Assembly: GCA_002633005.1 (NCBI GenBank)
Contig: NMRA01000018.1
Span: 1,649,290 to 1,713,289 of the forward strand
Source of the DNA: Phoronis australis
Taxonomy: Eukaryota > Phoronida > Phoronidae
Length of the DNA: 64,000 nucleotides
Direction of reading: 5' to 3'
Below are positions 48,401 through 58,300 of the stretch, piece after piece; position 1 is the first letter of the stretch, and each line of letters opens with the position of its first letter. The translations under genes were made by a program, and so were the position numbers. A model generated the notes under the pieces. The model had not been told where the DNA came from. It saw only the letters and a list, made by a program, of their open reading frames with translations, and searched no databases.

Positions 48401-50383
48401 TGATCAGATGGGGGAAGCTGGTCGCCATTCTCGGTTCCCAGGGGCTTTTTTGGCCCTTTTCCCCCATTCCTGGTGTCAAGTTCGTTTCCATCCAAACACC
48501 GTACAATAAATCTCCATTCCCGAATCATTGCCACAAAAAGAGCCTGATCATGATTCAGACAAGCCTCGTCCCCTCTTCAAAAGGAATTACGGACAAATTT
48601 GAAAACTCTCAAAAATCGTGACTGCTGCTTCTGGTCAATAACTTGACGACTGCAAAAGACAGTTTAAGACCAAATCAAAGTTTAAAATCCACTTAGTTAA
48701 ATGGCATGACAATGTTTCAAGTTAAGAATGGTGTTATCTTTCCGAGAAGGTATAAATTATGGGGGACAAACCACTCAGTTTTGGGTTAAACCACCAAAAT
48801 GACTTAGTAACAATATAATTATTATCATCAGAAGAACATTAATGATTGCTGTTCATTACATTTATGTGGGACCTTTTAAAAACTGTGGAGTCAAACATCT
48901 TCAAGCCTATACCATTTGACTCGATGAGAGTAAAACATATTTTCTGAAAGTAAGAGGCCCGTAAACTTTGAATTTTGACTAATTTTGTTTTGTGCAAATT
49001 AAGATTTTTTATTGAAAATCAAAAGTTCTTTTCTGTCAAATTTCTTAACAAAAAAGAGATTTTCATTCATTGTTAGCTAAGTTTGCAGTGTGAAGACTCT
49101 GATGTCATAAACAAAATTATTATTAAGATTTTAATATCTGCATTAAAGTACTAATTGGCCTTTGAAAAACAGCAAAATTATAATTTTTGCAATTTTGAGC
49201 GAAATAAGTGAACAATGGCTATAACTACATGATAGTATGAGTCCTTTTCTAAACAGACTAGCCTAGATTACCTGTGCTCTCTCCAAATTTTGCTTAAGCT
49301 CCTTGATTTCAGTAGTTTTAGACTTCAATGCCACAGACAAAGTGTTGAAAACTGTCCTGCTCTGTTCGTTTCGCACTTTTAACTCGTTTTCAGCTGTATC
49401 ACATCTTCTCTGGCTTTGACTCAATAGAGTAGAACAGTCACGGAAAGCATTGTTGCTTGAGAGTAGACATTCTGGAGATAAGCCAATAATCAAACAAACG
49501 CAATAACAATTCTGTTAATCAAGTGACCCTATACAGATAGACCAGTTATCCTCTGGTTACCAAAACTCTGATGTTTCAAATTTTCAGTTCCAATTTGGTC
49601 ATCAGAAAATTTTGTAGTCAAGATTATCAAAAGACTGGAAACTGCAATGCTCGAAATAAGCCAGCAAATGCTCAAAAATATGAGTGGAAAACTGACCTCA
49701 CCCATGTAACTTGAGTGGGTGCCGAGCAGACATTCGGCGTATTTTGTTTGGTCACCACGTTTTACGAGTAAAATTGCGCAAGTATATGCCACTAGTCTTG
49801 TATTTTCAAGTGAAAATCTTTGCCTTGTGTCGAGAAGTGCTCTGCAATATTCACATATAATGTGGTGTCCAAAAGTCATCAGAAAATGAAGACATCAGAG
49901 TAGGAGAATAAAAGTTTAGTTACACTCTTAAGTCTAAACTAGAAGGCACCTTCAACATTTTTGTGAGCCCAATGGGCGACATGGTATCGTGAACTTTTTA
50001 ACAAAATAAAACAGTAATCGCCATGTTCAAAAAATGTTCAAATCTAGTCTTGGACCTTGGTGCTGAGATAGATCAAGTTTGCCAGTTGCCAACGTGTAGA
50101 TACGGTCCCTAACCAGTATATCGAACCCCAGCTGACACCAGTGTTGAGGCCTTTATTTACCTTTTAGTTCTTGGTTGTCCTTCATTAACTCTCTCAGTCT
50201 GCTCACAGCTTCTTCCAGTGTTAACGTCCCCGTTTCCTCATCAAAGTCAAAGTGCAGGTGGTCAAAATCAATGTCGAACTGAGTCTCACCATTTTCGGAG
50301 ACAGGACGATCCAGAACTTGGAAACTGTCCGATGAAATATGGGACATAGGTCCTGTTCCTGACTGTTTTGGCACTGATGCCAT
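33340..50383 (-). CDS. OPTN: Optineurin homologue (UBAN/NOA zinc-finger autophagy receptor), 15 coding exons
   Basis: Exons (plus coordinates, transcribed right to left): 50161-50383, 49272-49471, 48197-48298, 46892-47501, 43913-43960, 43374-43522, 42037-42165, 41322-41416, 40075-40227, 38513-38606, 36903-37094, 35866-35973, 34996-35203, 33872-33981, 33340-33480. Every junction has GT/AG and matching phase; the sum is 2562 nt (853 aa plus stop). Residues 17-24 form a serine-preceded LIR-like motif (FQVL), residues 55-74 resemble the TBK1-binding start of optineurin coiled coil 1, and long coiled coils follow. The UBAN core (DFxxERxxRE) begins at residue 708, preceding an MQRRHG stretch like that of vertebrate optineurin. 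The last exon has a CCHC zinc finger (C828, C831, H844, C848). Known family role: ubiquitin-binding receptor for selective autophagy and TBK1/NF-kB signalling in the cytoplasm. It is longer than vertebrate optineurin (577 aa). NEMO or ABIN-2 are the alternatives; the LIR and zinc finger favour optineurin. ATG at 50383 is the first after a 5'-UTR acceptor (exon start 50397), so an upstream noncoding exon is expected. Confidence 0.88.
33678..33751 (+). repeat. tRNA-like element (SINE head or tRNA pseudogene) with an inverted partial copy
   Basis: Contains an A box TGGCTTAGTGG, B box GGTTCGAGTCC, a 5-bp anticodon stem TCTGC/GCAGA and anticodon GAT. The acceptor stem (GTTCCGA/TTGGGGC) has several G-U pairs, and T at position 37 is unusual. 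The stretch 33622-33671 is an inverted, diverged copy of its 3' half. It lies in the last intron of the optineurin homologue, antisense. A tRNA-derived mobile element is more likely than a working tRNA. Confidence 0.55.
33872..33981 (-). CDS. OPTN: Optineurin homologue, Pro/Gly-rich linker exon
   Basis: The 110-nt exon, with acceptor CATTGTAG and donor CCAG|GTAAGA, encodes a disordered linker rich in Pro, Gly and Arg between UBAN and zinc finger. A second frame is also open, but only the chosen one ends in phase 0, as the zinc-finger exon needs. Confidence 0.75.
34207..34372. repeat. 27-bp minisatellite, six units
   Basis: Unit CACCCACAGATGGTCAGATA plus CAATTTG, nearly perfect. It lies in an intron of the optineurin homologue. 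The unit is a multiple of three and open in several frames, but it has no splice context. Confidence 0.9.
34690..34870 (-). repeat. Two diverged duplicates of the 3' end of the UBAN exon within the following intron
   Basis: Segments about 34690-34765 and 34815-34870 resemble 34985-35050 (exon end plus start of intron). Shared words are GAACTTTGACCTACTCC / GAACTCTGACCTGCTCC and CGCTGCATC. In the minus frame the first still reads VRVPTGVGQSS against VRVPTGAGQSS. The surroundings are pyrimidine-rich. Confidence 0.5.
34996..35203 (-). CDS. OPTN: Optineurin homologue, UBAN ubiquitin-binding exon
   Basis: The exon starts MEVYKADFQNERDARERMHE, matching the UBAN/CoZi signature shared by NEMO, optineurin and ABINs (DF, ER and RE residues conserved). 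It ends with a heptad region and MQRRHG, then a short Pro/Gly tail. The donor GCAG|GTCAGA gives phase 1. It was chosen over GTACCC 16 nt upstream because only phase 1 connects to the next exon in the frame that reaches the zinc-finger exon. Confidence 0.88.
35866..35973 (-). CDS. OPTN: Candidate cassette exon inside the UBAN segment of the optineurin homologue
   Basis: This 108-nt open exon has a good acceptor (TTTGTAACAG) and donor (CAT|GTAAGA) and is phase 0 at both ends. It encodes 36 residues with a helical, charged character (LLEIRAIIEQKKAG and LNARMELISH). Vertebrate optineurin has nothing at this place: the upstream exon ends NAQ and the downstream one starts MEVYKADF, which join without a gap in the family. 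Skipping it keeps the frame (817 aa). It is probably alternatively spliced, or else a lineage insertion. Confidence 0.6.
36903..37094 (-). CDS. OPTN: Optineurin homologue, coiled coil immediately before UBAN
   Basis: The exon gives 64 residues, phase 0 at both ends. Its end (AYHIVNAQ) aligns with the vertebrate optineurin segment ending in RAQ that runs straight into MEVY of the UBAN helix. The sequence that would continue it (MEVYKADF) sits not in the next exon but in the one after, at 34996-35203. Confidence 0.85.
37660..37905. repeat. Dispersed repeat C, copy 1
   Basis: Shares GTCCCACTTAAGTGA, AAAACCAGGATTCAACTAAA, CGTAGGTCACGCTT, GACTTTGTAAGGAGTTTTCAAA and GGGTTACA with 38735-38945 and, reversed, with 52830-53055. 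Confidence 0.7.
38735..38945. repeat. Dispersed repeat C, copy 2
   Basis: Same orientation and block order as 37660-37905. Lies in the neighbouring intron of the optineurin homologue. Confidence 0.7.
40487..40560. repeat. CTGT/CTAT-type microsatellite
   Basis: Interrupted run of CTGCCTGTCTGTCTGTCTAT words in an intron. Confidence 0.8.
40760..41102. mobile_element. Hairpin MITE of about 340 bp
   Basis: Arms of about 165 bp are inverted copies. ATAAAATAGTAT and CGGTACTAAAATATA on the left match TATATTTTAGTACAG and ATACTATTTTA on the right. The centre pairs GGTGATACACAATAGGCAAT with ATTGCCTATTGTGTATCACC. Intronic. Confidence 0.8.
41616..41673. repeat. 16-bp tandem repeat, 3.6 units
   Basis: Exact units of AGTACCAGCCCACGAC in an intron. 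Confidence 0.95.
42991..43363. repeat. 43-bp minisatellite, about 8.5 units
   Basis: Unit ACAACGCTATTCGTTATGTA followed by TACATTTTCCTAACTATAATGGA, about 90% or more alike between units. It ends about 10 bp from the donor of the exon at 43374-43522. Confidence 0.92.
44155..44337 (+). mobile_element. Fragment of a Penelope-like retroelement ORF (C-terminal tail)
   Basis: The open frame reads REEHWFSRKVKEAGFIGAR, then RPRSTAPREYDPIL. This is the REEHWFxRKVKEAxxI..NRD..YxLPxIYDxLL pattern typical of the C-terminal end of Penelope-like polyproteins, after the GIY-YIG nuclease. Only about 60 residues remain. Confidence 0.5.
44516..44737. mobile_element. Inverted-repeat element with a hammerhead-ribozyme-like core
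   Basis: About 60-bp arms (44516-44574 and about 44680-44737) are inverted copies (ATTATTAAAATCTCTTG.. and CTCTAGTCTATATACACTG). Between them, on the minus strand, are CTGACGA (44610-44604), a stem GGCCGG..CCGACC with one mismatch, and GAAACGTC (44582-44575). This is the order of a hammerhead core with a minimal stem III, as described in Penelope-like terminal repeats. Confidence 0.55.
44862..46258. mobile_element. 1.4-kb nonautonomous DNA transposon with terminal inverted repeats
   Basis: Left end TACCGTATTCGCCGCAATAA, right end the complement (TTATGGCGAATACGGTA). GGGCGCTTAT words follow at both ends, and both tips include TA, compatible with a TA target duplication. Internal frames show no transposase resemblance. 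Intronic in the optineurin homologue. Confidence 0.8.
46892..47501 (-). CDS. OPTN: Optineurin homologue, largest exon: coiled coil plus acidic/serine linker with second LIR-like motif
   Basis: This 610-nt exon encodes residues 176-379. The first about 140 residues are a heptad-rich, Glu/Lys/Leu coiled coil with no proline. The rest is a linker rich in Ser, Asp and Pro. It carries a second LIR-like site, Y346-Q-V-V349, preceded by a Ser/Glu stretch. In vertebrate optineurin the single LIR lies at a comparable place, between two coiled coils. The acceptor is TTTTGCTCAG and the donor G|GTAGGC, phase 1. Confidence 0.85.
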
Positions 50384-50397
50384 TTTCAAATTGTTTC
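50161..50397 (-). CDS. OPTN: Optineurin homologue, first coding exon
   Basis: A splice acceptor (tttccag) ends at 50398, leaving 14 nt of 5' UTR before ATG at 50383-50381. An upstream in-phase ATG at 50416 lies within the putative intron and is not preferred. The 74 residues include SSDSFQVLD, which matches the LIR consensus with flanking serines and an Asp, as in the TBK1-phosphorylated LIR of vertebrate optineurin. They end with a leucine-rich helix (LEEAVSRLRELMKDNQELK). The donor is AAAG|GTAAAT, phase 1. Confidence 0.85.
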
Positions 50398-52380
50398 CTG
50401 GAAAGGGAGGAGCCATACAGTGACAAATGTTAAGAAATGTGCAAGAGATGTAGAGAATAACTGGTTATAGACAGGTAGATGGGTCCCTGACTTGAGAACC
50501 AGTTACTCCAGCCTATTATTCAGTGTGAGTAACTGGTTCTCAAATCATTTTTAAACCATTGAGCCACCTATCCGACTACAAGTAAATAATAAGTAACCAT
50601 TCACTGATATTTGTTGTACACAGACTATGACATCCAGATATAATTTTTACAAAGATGGCCCTAGGTCTTCCAAGATTACACACGCACGCCCAAACCACCC
50701 AGCCAGCAGGTGGGCAACGTCTGGCAACGAAGACCGATAAAAAAGGACCAGGCGAAGGGTGGCAAATGGCTGGGAGGGAGGGACTGGCGGCAACACAGGA
50801 TAGAAGGTGCCCCAGAATTTTTGGAGCCATAACCTATGTTAACTATGAAAGAGTTTTAGTGTTTAGAAGAAGGTCATGAAGGCAGAATAGAATGAAGTTT
50901 ACATATCGGATGCAGCGTAACAACAAACATTACCAGAGGATGCTAGTTTCTGATAAAAAATTAATAAAGAATGAACTGTGTACAAAGAATAGGTAGAAAA
51001 CATATTACAAAGGATGGCATAATAATTAAGGGTTATAGCTAGAGTTACAACTTGAGCCTAAAGACAAAGTTTCTAACAACGACATGTAAACTAAAGCATG
51101 CTCTTACAAAAATCACAACAACTGCACTCGCACAGATCATTGAAATGCTTCCAGGATAGCCCTTCAAAGTCATGAATGTTCAAGCCTGCTTTAAAAAAAT
51201 TTGGAAGGGCCTTCCATATTTTAACTCCTAATTAGTATCTCAAGCTTATGATAATAGCTATACTTTTTTGGTTATTGTCTTTTTAAAAACCATTCACAAA
51301 ACTTCACAATGGCTGAGGATAATTTAGAGACAATTTATACTGAAATGTTGAACAATATGTCGTTTACATATGCACTGACTTTAAAAATCATACTCATCTT
51401 TTGGCCAAAAACAAACGTAATCATACTTTTTCATATTGAAATGACTGATTGAGAGAGAGAGTTCACACGTGGGGAAAACTGTACAAGTGATGCTTTATCT
51501 GGAAAGCACATCCCAAACTGCAAGGTCCAATTAAGTTGATATGCTTAAAAACTAACAGACATAAATAGCACTAAGATTTTGAGATTCGTGGTAAACAGTT
51601 TGATTTGGCTAGAAGTGATCGGGAACATTGAACACAAAGCGGAGAGATCTGCACTGGGTTTTCGGCTCAACTTTCCTTCCTATCCATAGGATCCACAGAA
51701 ACCAGGCAAGTGAGCAATGGTTAAAACATTGATTTAATGAAAGCATTAAAAATTCCAAGTTAGTACAAGCCTATCAAGGAAGTTCGCGGGCGAAATAAAG
51801 CGTTAACTTGTTTGGATGCTTTCTTACAGAGGGCCAAGGCGTGTTCTTGTCTTGAAACGAGATTATTTTGTCAATCAACAAAGTTGCAGACTGAGTAGTT
51901 ATTATACTAATATAGTTTACAAGCAAAAGCAAATACCGTCCAGTTTAACATAAAAATCACCCCTTGACCTTGTGTTGTGCTAGAACTAGGAACCAGGCAA
52001 GAAAAAATGATGCCCTGAAATTTGCCGTCACAGCAAATGTCACAACTTAGTTTTTATAACTAAATTCTTCGTTACCAACTATCAACTCTCTATGCGGTCG
52101 TCTTGTAGTTTGTTGAAACAACTGTCATAAACGAGACCGGGGCCTTTCCTAAAGGCTTTAGTTTCACACTTCTGAAAACGCATAAATGATTCTGAGAAAA
52201 ATGGGAAATACCCGTAGTTATAAGTCTGAACGTTAGAAGTCTCTCAGAGTTAGAGTGAACCAATCAAGGATCAGTTAACATATACATGAGATACGAAATG
52301 CGATTGGGTGATTTGTGTTCAGTGTGCTGGATAGAGAAAATCATGCTCCCGCACAAAAGCGAAGATGTAAATGTCAAATT
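50384..52380. promoter_or_regulatory. Intergenic region between divergent optineurin and TASOR-like genes
   Basis: About 2 kb separates the two start codons on opposite strands. It must hold the 5' noncoding exon or exons of the optineurin homologue (its first coding exon begins with a splice acceptor) and both promoters. No TATA box or CpG-rich core could be assigned with confidence. Confidence 0.4.
50492..50543. other. 16-bp perfect hairpin in the 5' region of the optineurin homologue
   Basis: TTGAGAACCAGTTACT and AGTAACTGGTTCTCAA are exact inverted copies with a 20-nt loop, about 95 bp upstream of the first coding exon acceptor. Confidence 0.85.
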
Positions 52381-55300
52381 ATGGACATTTTAGATAACGA
52401 GTCGAGTGAAGACCTCGACATTTCACATGATTCAAAGACAAGCCATCATAAAGGAAGCGAAGAGGAAGTAAAGCAAAAGGAACGAAGGGACTCCGGAGGG
52501 GGCAGCGTTAGTTGCCCTGCTCCCGGACACAGGTTTGTTCGGTCAGTCAGCGCGAACGACAAACCTTCAAGTAAGTTCTCATCCGATTCTCTGGAAGAGT
52601 TGAGCGACAAAGATGTGGTCGAGGAGAGAGCGTTGGATGCAAACGTCATCAAAGCGTTTACTATTCCGAAAAAGAAGAAGACTAATAAAGGTTAGCCAAT
52701 AATACGCCATCTTAATAAGTCACGCACACAAACGCACATCTTAATTAAGTTAGCCTTCATTGAACGCACTACGCTACCCTGTCAATGTGTTATAGTTGAA
52801 GGCTGGTTTGGAAGTTCTCACCTAGTTCTCTGACACAAAATAATGTTCTGCAACCTTTGACAACCCTCTAAAGTTTGGAAGAAAATTTAAAAACACCTTT
52901 CAAAGTCTGCTAAACGGACAAGCGTGACCTACGCTTTTCGAGTTGCATGACAACTTCGGTGAAAGAGTCCGCCCTCCAAGAACTGTAATATTCAACATGT
53001 GACGGGCATAATTTTTTTAGTTCAATCGAGGTTTTGTGACTCACGTGGGATGCCAATGATGCATTAAGAGATGACAGAACAAGGATTGGTCAATGAATAA
53101 CCAAAATAGGGTTTAGTATCCTTTTAAATTGAGAGCTGAAGATGCATTGAAAAATTTTGCACAGGTGCAGTGTAATGGACATAAATCATAAATCCCCAGT
53201 TTTTGCTAAATGGCTGACGGGGACCAGTTTTACTGCATAATGACAATGTTATTCAGTTGGAACTGGTTCCCAGCAGCTGTGTTTTGAAGATAGACCCGCT
53301 TACTTACTACTCCACTTTTACCTGTGTGTTGTACCAACCAACAGTTAGCTATGAGAGCCGGAAATAACTTTTGAGTGAAATACTGAAAACCAGAGAATTT
53401 AACACCATGACGCATATTTAGTCGCCCTAGCTTGTATTCTCTTGATCATGAACTCCTCTTTTTCTATTAGTATTTCAAAAAAAATATTGTAATAGTAGAA
53501 GTTAATGTGGATTTCTATCGATTTATATCAAAGTCAAAAATTGAGTTTGTTATGAAACTCAAAGATTTAAGAAAAGGCAGTCATTCTCTTACTGAATACT
53601 ACATTTTCCATTGTATAGTGGATTGATGAATCCAGTATTTTGAGACTTTATCAGATATATTGCGACTATTTCTTTACAGACCAGTCTTTTACTGCAAAAC
53701 ACAGCGGGTGGGATTGTCAAGTCAGCCTAATTTCTTTGTAACCTGCCAGCAGGTGAACACAGAGATTTTGGTTAAAGTGGCATCTGATACATAAAAATAT
53801 GTCATTTTCAGATTTCTTTGAAGACGTGTCTCTTACATCTAGAGAGTTCACTCAAGACATCCAAGGAATATTGTCAAGAACCTACAAAGACCCGGCCACG
53901 GATTCTCGGTTTAAATATACAAAAGCCCAAATGATACACAATTCTACCATTGAAAATGCCGTAAGTCATTCAAAGTGCTGTTCTTAATTAGTCATACATT
54001 TACACACAGTGGCGTATTGACTTGCGATTAATGCTGACAAAGAAACCTACCTCCTCAAAAAACTAACTTGAATCAGACCAATTACTGTTATAAACCTGGG
54101 GTGTGCTGTGGAGGCGCATGACACTCGCAAGAAACCATGAAGTGACCACATGTTTTGTTACATCTCTTGAAGACTTGTGTGAGCTTGGTTTCCACGAGTT
54201 TCTTGCGTCTACGGAACACAACCTCGCAGTCCATTTCATGGAAGTGACGAAGACATAAGCCAGAAATTTTTCCTCACTTCACAGATACCAAATCAAGGTT
54301 TATCCAAGTAGTAGCACATCAGAGGCTAGAAATAGTTCATAGGATTTGTCTCTGTAACAAGCAGTTAATTATAAATGTCTTAATGTTTAGAGACTTTGCT
54401 CAAGCGAGATTATTTTTGAGATAATAGCTATGTGGGGTGTTAAACCACATTTCTGTCTCAAGTCTCGTGTCACTTTTTATGAAACATGCGAGTGTTCTCT
54501 ATTAATTTCTCACTCACATTATGATTGATTCCTGGGTAATAATTGTTTGGGTAATAATACTGCTCATTATTGCTTGAGGCCGTGTTGGGCTCATGAAGTG
54601 AAGTCATTGCAATATTAGCACATGAAGTGAAGTCATTGCAATATTAGCACATGAAGTGAAGTCATTGCAATATTAGCACATGAAGTGAAGTCATTGCAAT
54701 ATTAGCACATGAAGTGAAGTCATTGCAATATTAGCACATGAAGTGAAGTCATTGCAATATTGGCACATGAAGTGAACTGGCGTGATAAGAAAATTTTGAG
54801 TTTTGTCATTAACAATTTTACGCGTTTCTGTGTTGATTATCAGACTTTTATTGTAAGATTAATTCCTGTTTACTATTTATATAATGAAGTATTTAGAGAA
54901 GAGGAAAACACTACGCAGCAATGGATACTCTGAAAAGGAAACCACTGAAAGTTATGGCTTCCTATATATGCCTGAAATGCACAAGGTATGTACAAGTTCT
55001 GTGTTAACTGTTTGTTTTGAAAAAAATATTAAATGATGACTATTTACTTAAATGAGTAGAAACTAAACATGTATTGATGGTTCTGGTTTCACCTCAATCC
55101 CATACAAGAAAACAGTTAATAATTTTCTTTTTGTTTCCTGTCTCCTTTTCACTTTTGTCTGACTTGTCTTTAATTCCAATATTTGATGGCTCCGTAGTGT
55201 TCACTGTTTAGGCATATGGTTTCCGAGTGACTGTTCTGGGTTAAGAATTGAAACATCCCGACTCTCTATATTGTGTTGTAAACTTGATGTAGTTCGGTTA

Positions 55301-58300
55301 AGTGCTTTGGAATTGCTTTCCTGTAACTATGTGGTGTTTTTTGACCTTNAAGTCTTGTAGTTTAAATAAAAAAAAATGTCATAGTGCAGATTGCAGAACA
55401 AAATTCGGTTAACAGCTGATGTCACTAGAGTTTTGAAAACTAATGGTACATTAGAAAAACCATGAAAAATGGAACTTCGTACAATTATAACATTGGTAAA
55501 TGTGTATTTGTGTATTGTAGTTGTTAGTTTGTTACAATAAATGTTTTATATTGTTCATAATTATTTCCTTGACAGACTTCCATTAAGAAGACAATTTATT
55601 CATATCATTAGATGGATTTGATGTATTCTGTGCAAACGGGTGTTAATGGCACACTTTGTCTATGCATGTATACTGTCAACCTATTCCCTCCATTTCACAG
55701 GGATTTCTAGTCACCCTTCAGCAGCACCGACTGGTTGTCATGGCAACAGGAGAACTGAGCAAAAGGTTAGGCCTTCCTGGTGATAAAGAGCTGGCGCTGC
55801 ATTGTATTTTTATATCTCGCTCGCCCAAGTCTGGTCAGTTGCGCAATGGTAGGTGATACATTCTGTAATGTTTGGTTCTCTGAGCAGCCTTTTGTTACTA
55901 GATGAATTTGTAAATTGCTGTGCATGCCACCCTTTGGCCCTTTCGAATGTCAACATTATTGTGTAAAAGAAGCAGTCGACTCGTAGGCTGCACAGTGCAT
56001 CATCTCAAGTCCTGAACTGAGATTGCAACTCATGCAATGATTAAATGTTACTAGTTCATTGGACCTTAATACACCAAGAGACCCACGCCATTGATTTACA
56101 TGTTTACAGAGTTCATAATCTATTCCTACTAGGAGTCGTGCAATGCGCATTACGTGGAAGGGGGAGGTAAATTTCTTTTTTTTTCCTAATGGGAAGGACC
56201 CTCTCCCTCCTAGGAAAACATGAAAAATAAATAAAAAATAGTGGTTTTCCTTGCATTTTAGTACTGTGTTTGCATGTTTTGAAGAAGTTGCAGCATTTTG
56301 ATTTCTCACTTAACGTTGGGATTGCATGAAATGAATCAAATTTTGACTAGATAGGTTTATTTTGTACAAATCGACTGCAGCTGTTTGCGATGTAGTTTGA
56401 TTGGGCTTTAGCTGGTGGATTACGAACAGCACTTTGGAATAAATTTTTCTAATTTCTGCTGCAAGTATTTTGTACGTAGGAGATGTGATAACTTGTAGTC
56501 TCTTGACAAATTCCGTTTGTAATGTGTAACATCTTGGTGGCAGTGCATCCAGGAATCATTAAATTGTTACTGAGTTATTAGTATTTTCAGCAGTTAATAA
56601 TAAAAAAAAGTGAGCGAAGTGAATCCTTGTTCGCTGGCATTCGTGGCAGACGTTGTAGTAGCCTAGTGATTGAGACTTTAATAGCATTTTGTATTTGTTT
56701 GCCGTTTGAGCGCACAAGTGCTCATTTTGGAGGACTGCAACAAAAATGGTTACCAGGACTGAAAATGATTGTATTGTTCATTTTTTCATTGCGGGAATTT
56801 AAGGTTATGTAGGACCAGAGAAAAATAACTTTGTCCAACTTTGAACACATCTCAGAATGGATTATTGGATTCAAATGGAACCTGCAAATACTATGTTTTA
56901 TGGTCCATCTTTGCATCAGGAGTTATCAAAAAGAGAACTTTTATGATTTTCATTAAAAGTCTATAGTTATGTAAAAAGAAATGATAATCTAGCAAACTCT
57001 AAAAGCATTTTCAACAAGTCATTTTGAAAATTTATATCAAATCCAAAAAACACAGAGGTCCAACATAACCTTAATAGTCCAACTGTTATATGCAATTCAT
57101 GAGAACTTTGTCATTTTAGCTGACACAGTGGAACCGCGTCACAAAAATGATGAAAAGTTTGATGATTTCAGTAAGTATTACCATGACAGTATATTGAAGC
57201 CCTGGAACTAGTAAAACCTTGGGTGTTCAAAAATGTTGTACATGATGATAGTTTGGTAGACTTGCATCATTTTCCGCAACTTTCAAGCCACTAGGCTGAT
57301 TGAATATAATTATCTTTTCTGTGCCTGCAATATCCCAACTGCAATCCTTATAGTGCTTAAAATCACCAGTTATCAAAAACACCAAAAACCAACACCACCT
57401 GTTGTCAGCTGTCACATCAGAGCCCCCCCTCCCTGAACACTGTCGGCCGATATGTTGATTATGTGATGCAGTGCTCTAAAAGAAGGTTTAATGATGCTGA
57501 CAACATAGTCACTCGTCAAAACAATGTAAATGGTGGTTTTAAGCCCTTTAAAGCATCAACATTGTATAATTGTCTCGCATACTAGTCCCAGTCTTCACAA
57601 ATTCTACAGTTTTGTCAAAGGAGTCATTGTGGGTTGGACCCGTTTATAGTCAATGTATTAAACATAATCATGATTTTATGTTTTCTTTGGATTAAAATTT
57701 GTTACAAATTTCCTGATTGTCTTTTGTGGTTCCACTTAGGTTTCACTCCTCCAGGCCTTGGTGAAACACCATTCACGATGCAGAAGCGCCCTCTGTTGTC
57801 CATCTCGAAAGTGTTTGGCATACAAGACTATGTTCACGTGAAGGAAAGTATGTGTGATTCTGTAACTAACACGTTAATTTCACGTACTTAAGACTGGAAG
57901 AAACAGATCGTCTTGAGCCGCACGACTCTGTCCTCTGTGCAGAGCCCTTCCAAGCGGCACTCACAATAAAAGTAAAAACTCACACAAAGAAGCCTTACCA
58001 TGAAAGATGAATTACAACCACACTCGGGGCACCTTTGCCTCGAACAAATAGTGCAGTTTGTTAATTGGTCACCAGAGGCCACTGTTGTGTAGTCTGGAAT
58101 GTTGTTTGTTTTGACATGAGTAATTCAAAGACTTTGATATTCGGACTTTATTATTATTATTGTTGTTGTTATTGTTATTATTATTGTTATTATGATGCAT
58201 TTAATTGGGTCATATGACCGTGTCTTTTTAGAAAAAAAATTGCAAAAAAGATAGGTGCACCCATAGATGAAATTTCAAGTGCTGTTACAGTTTTGTAAAT

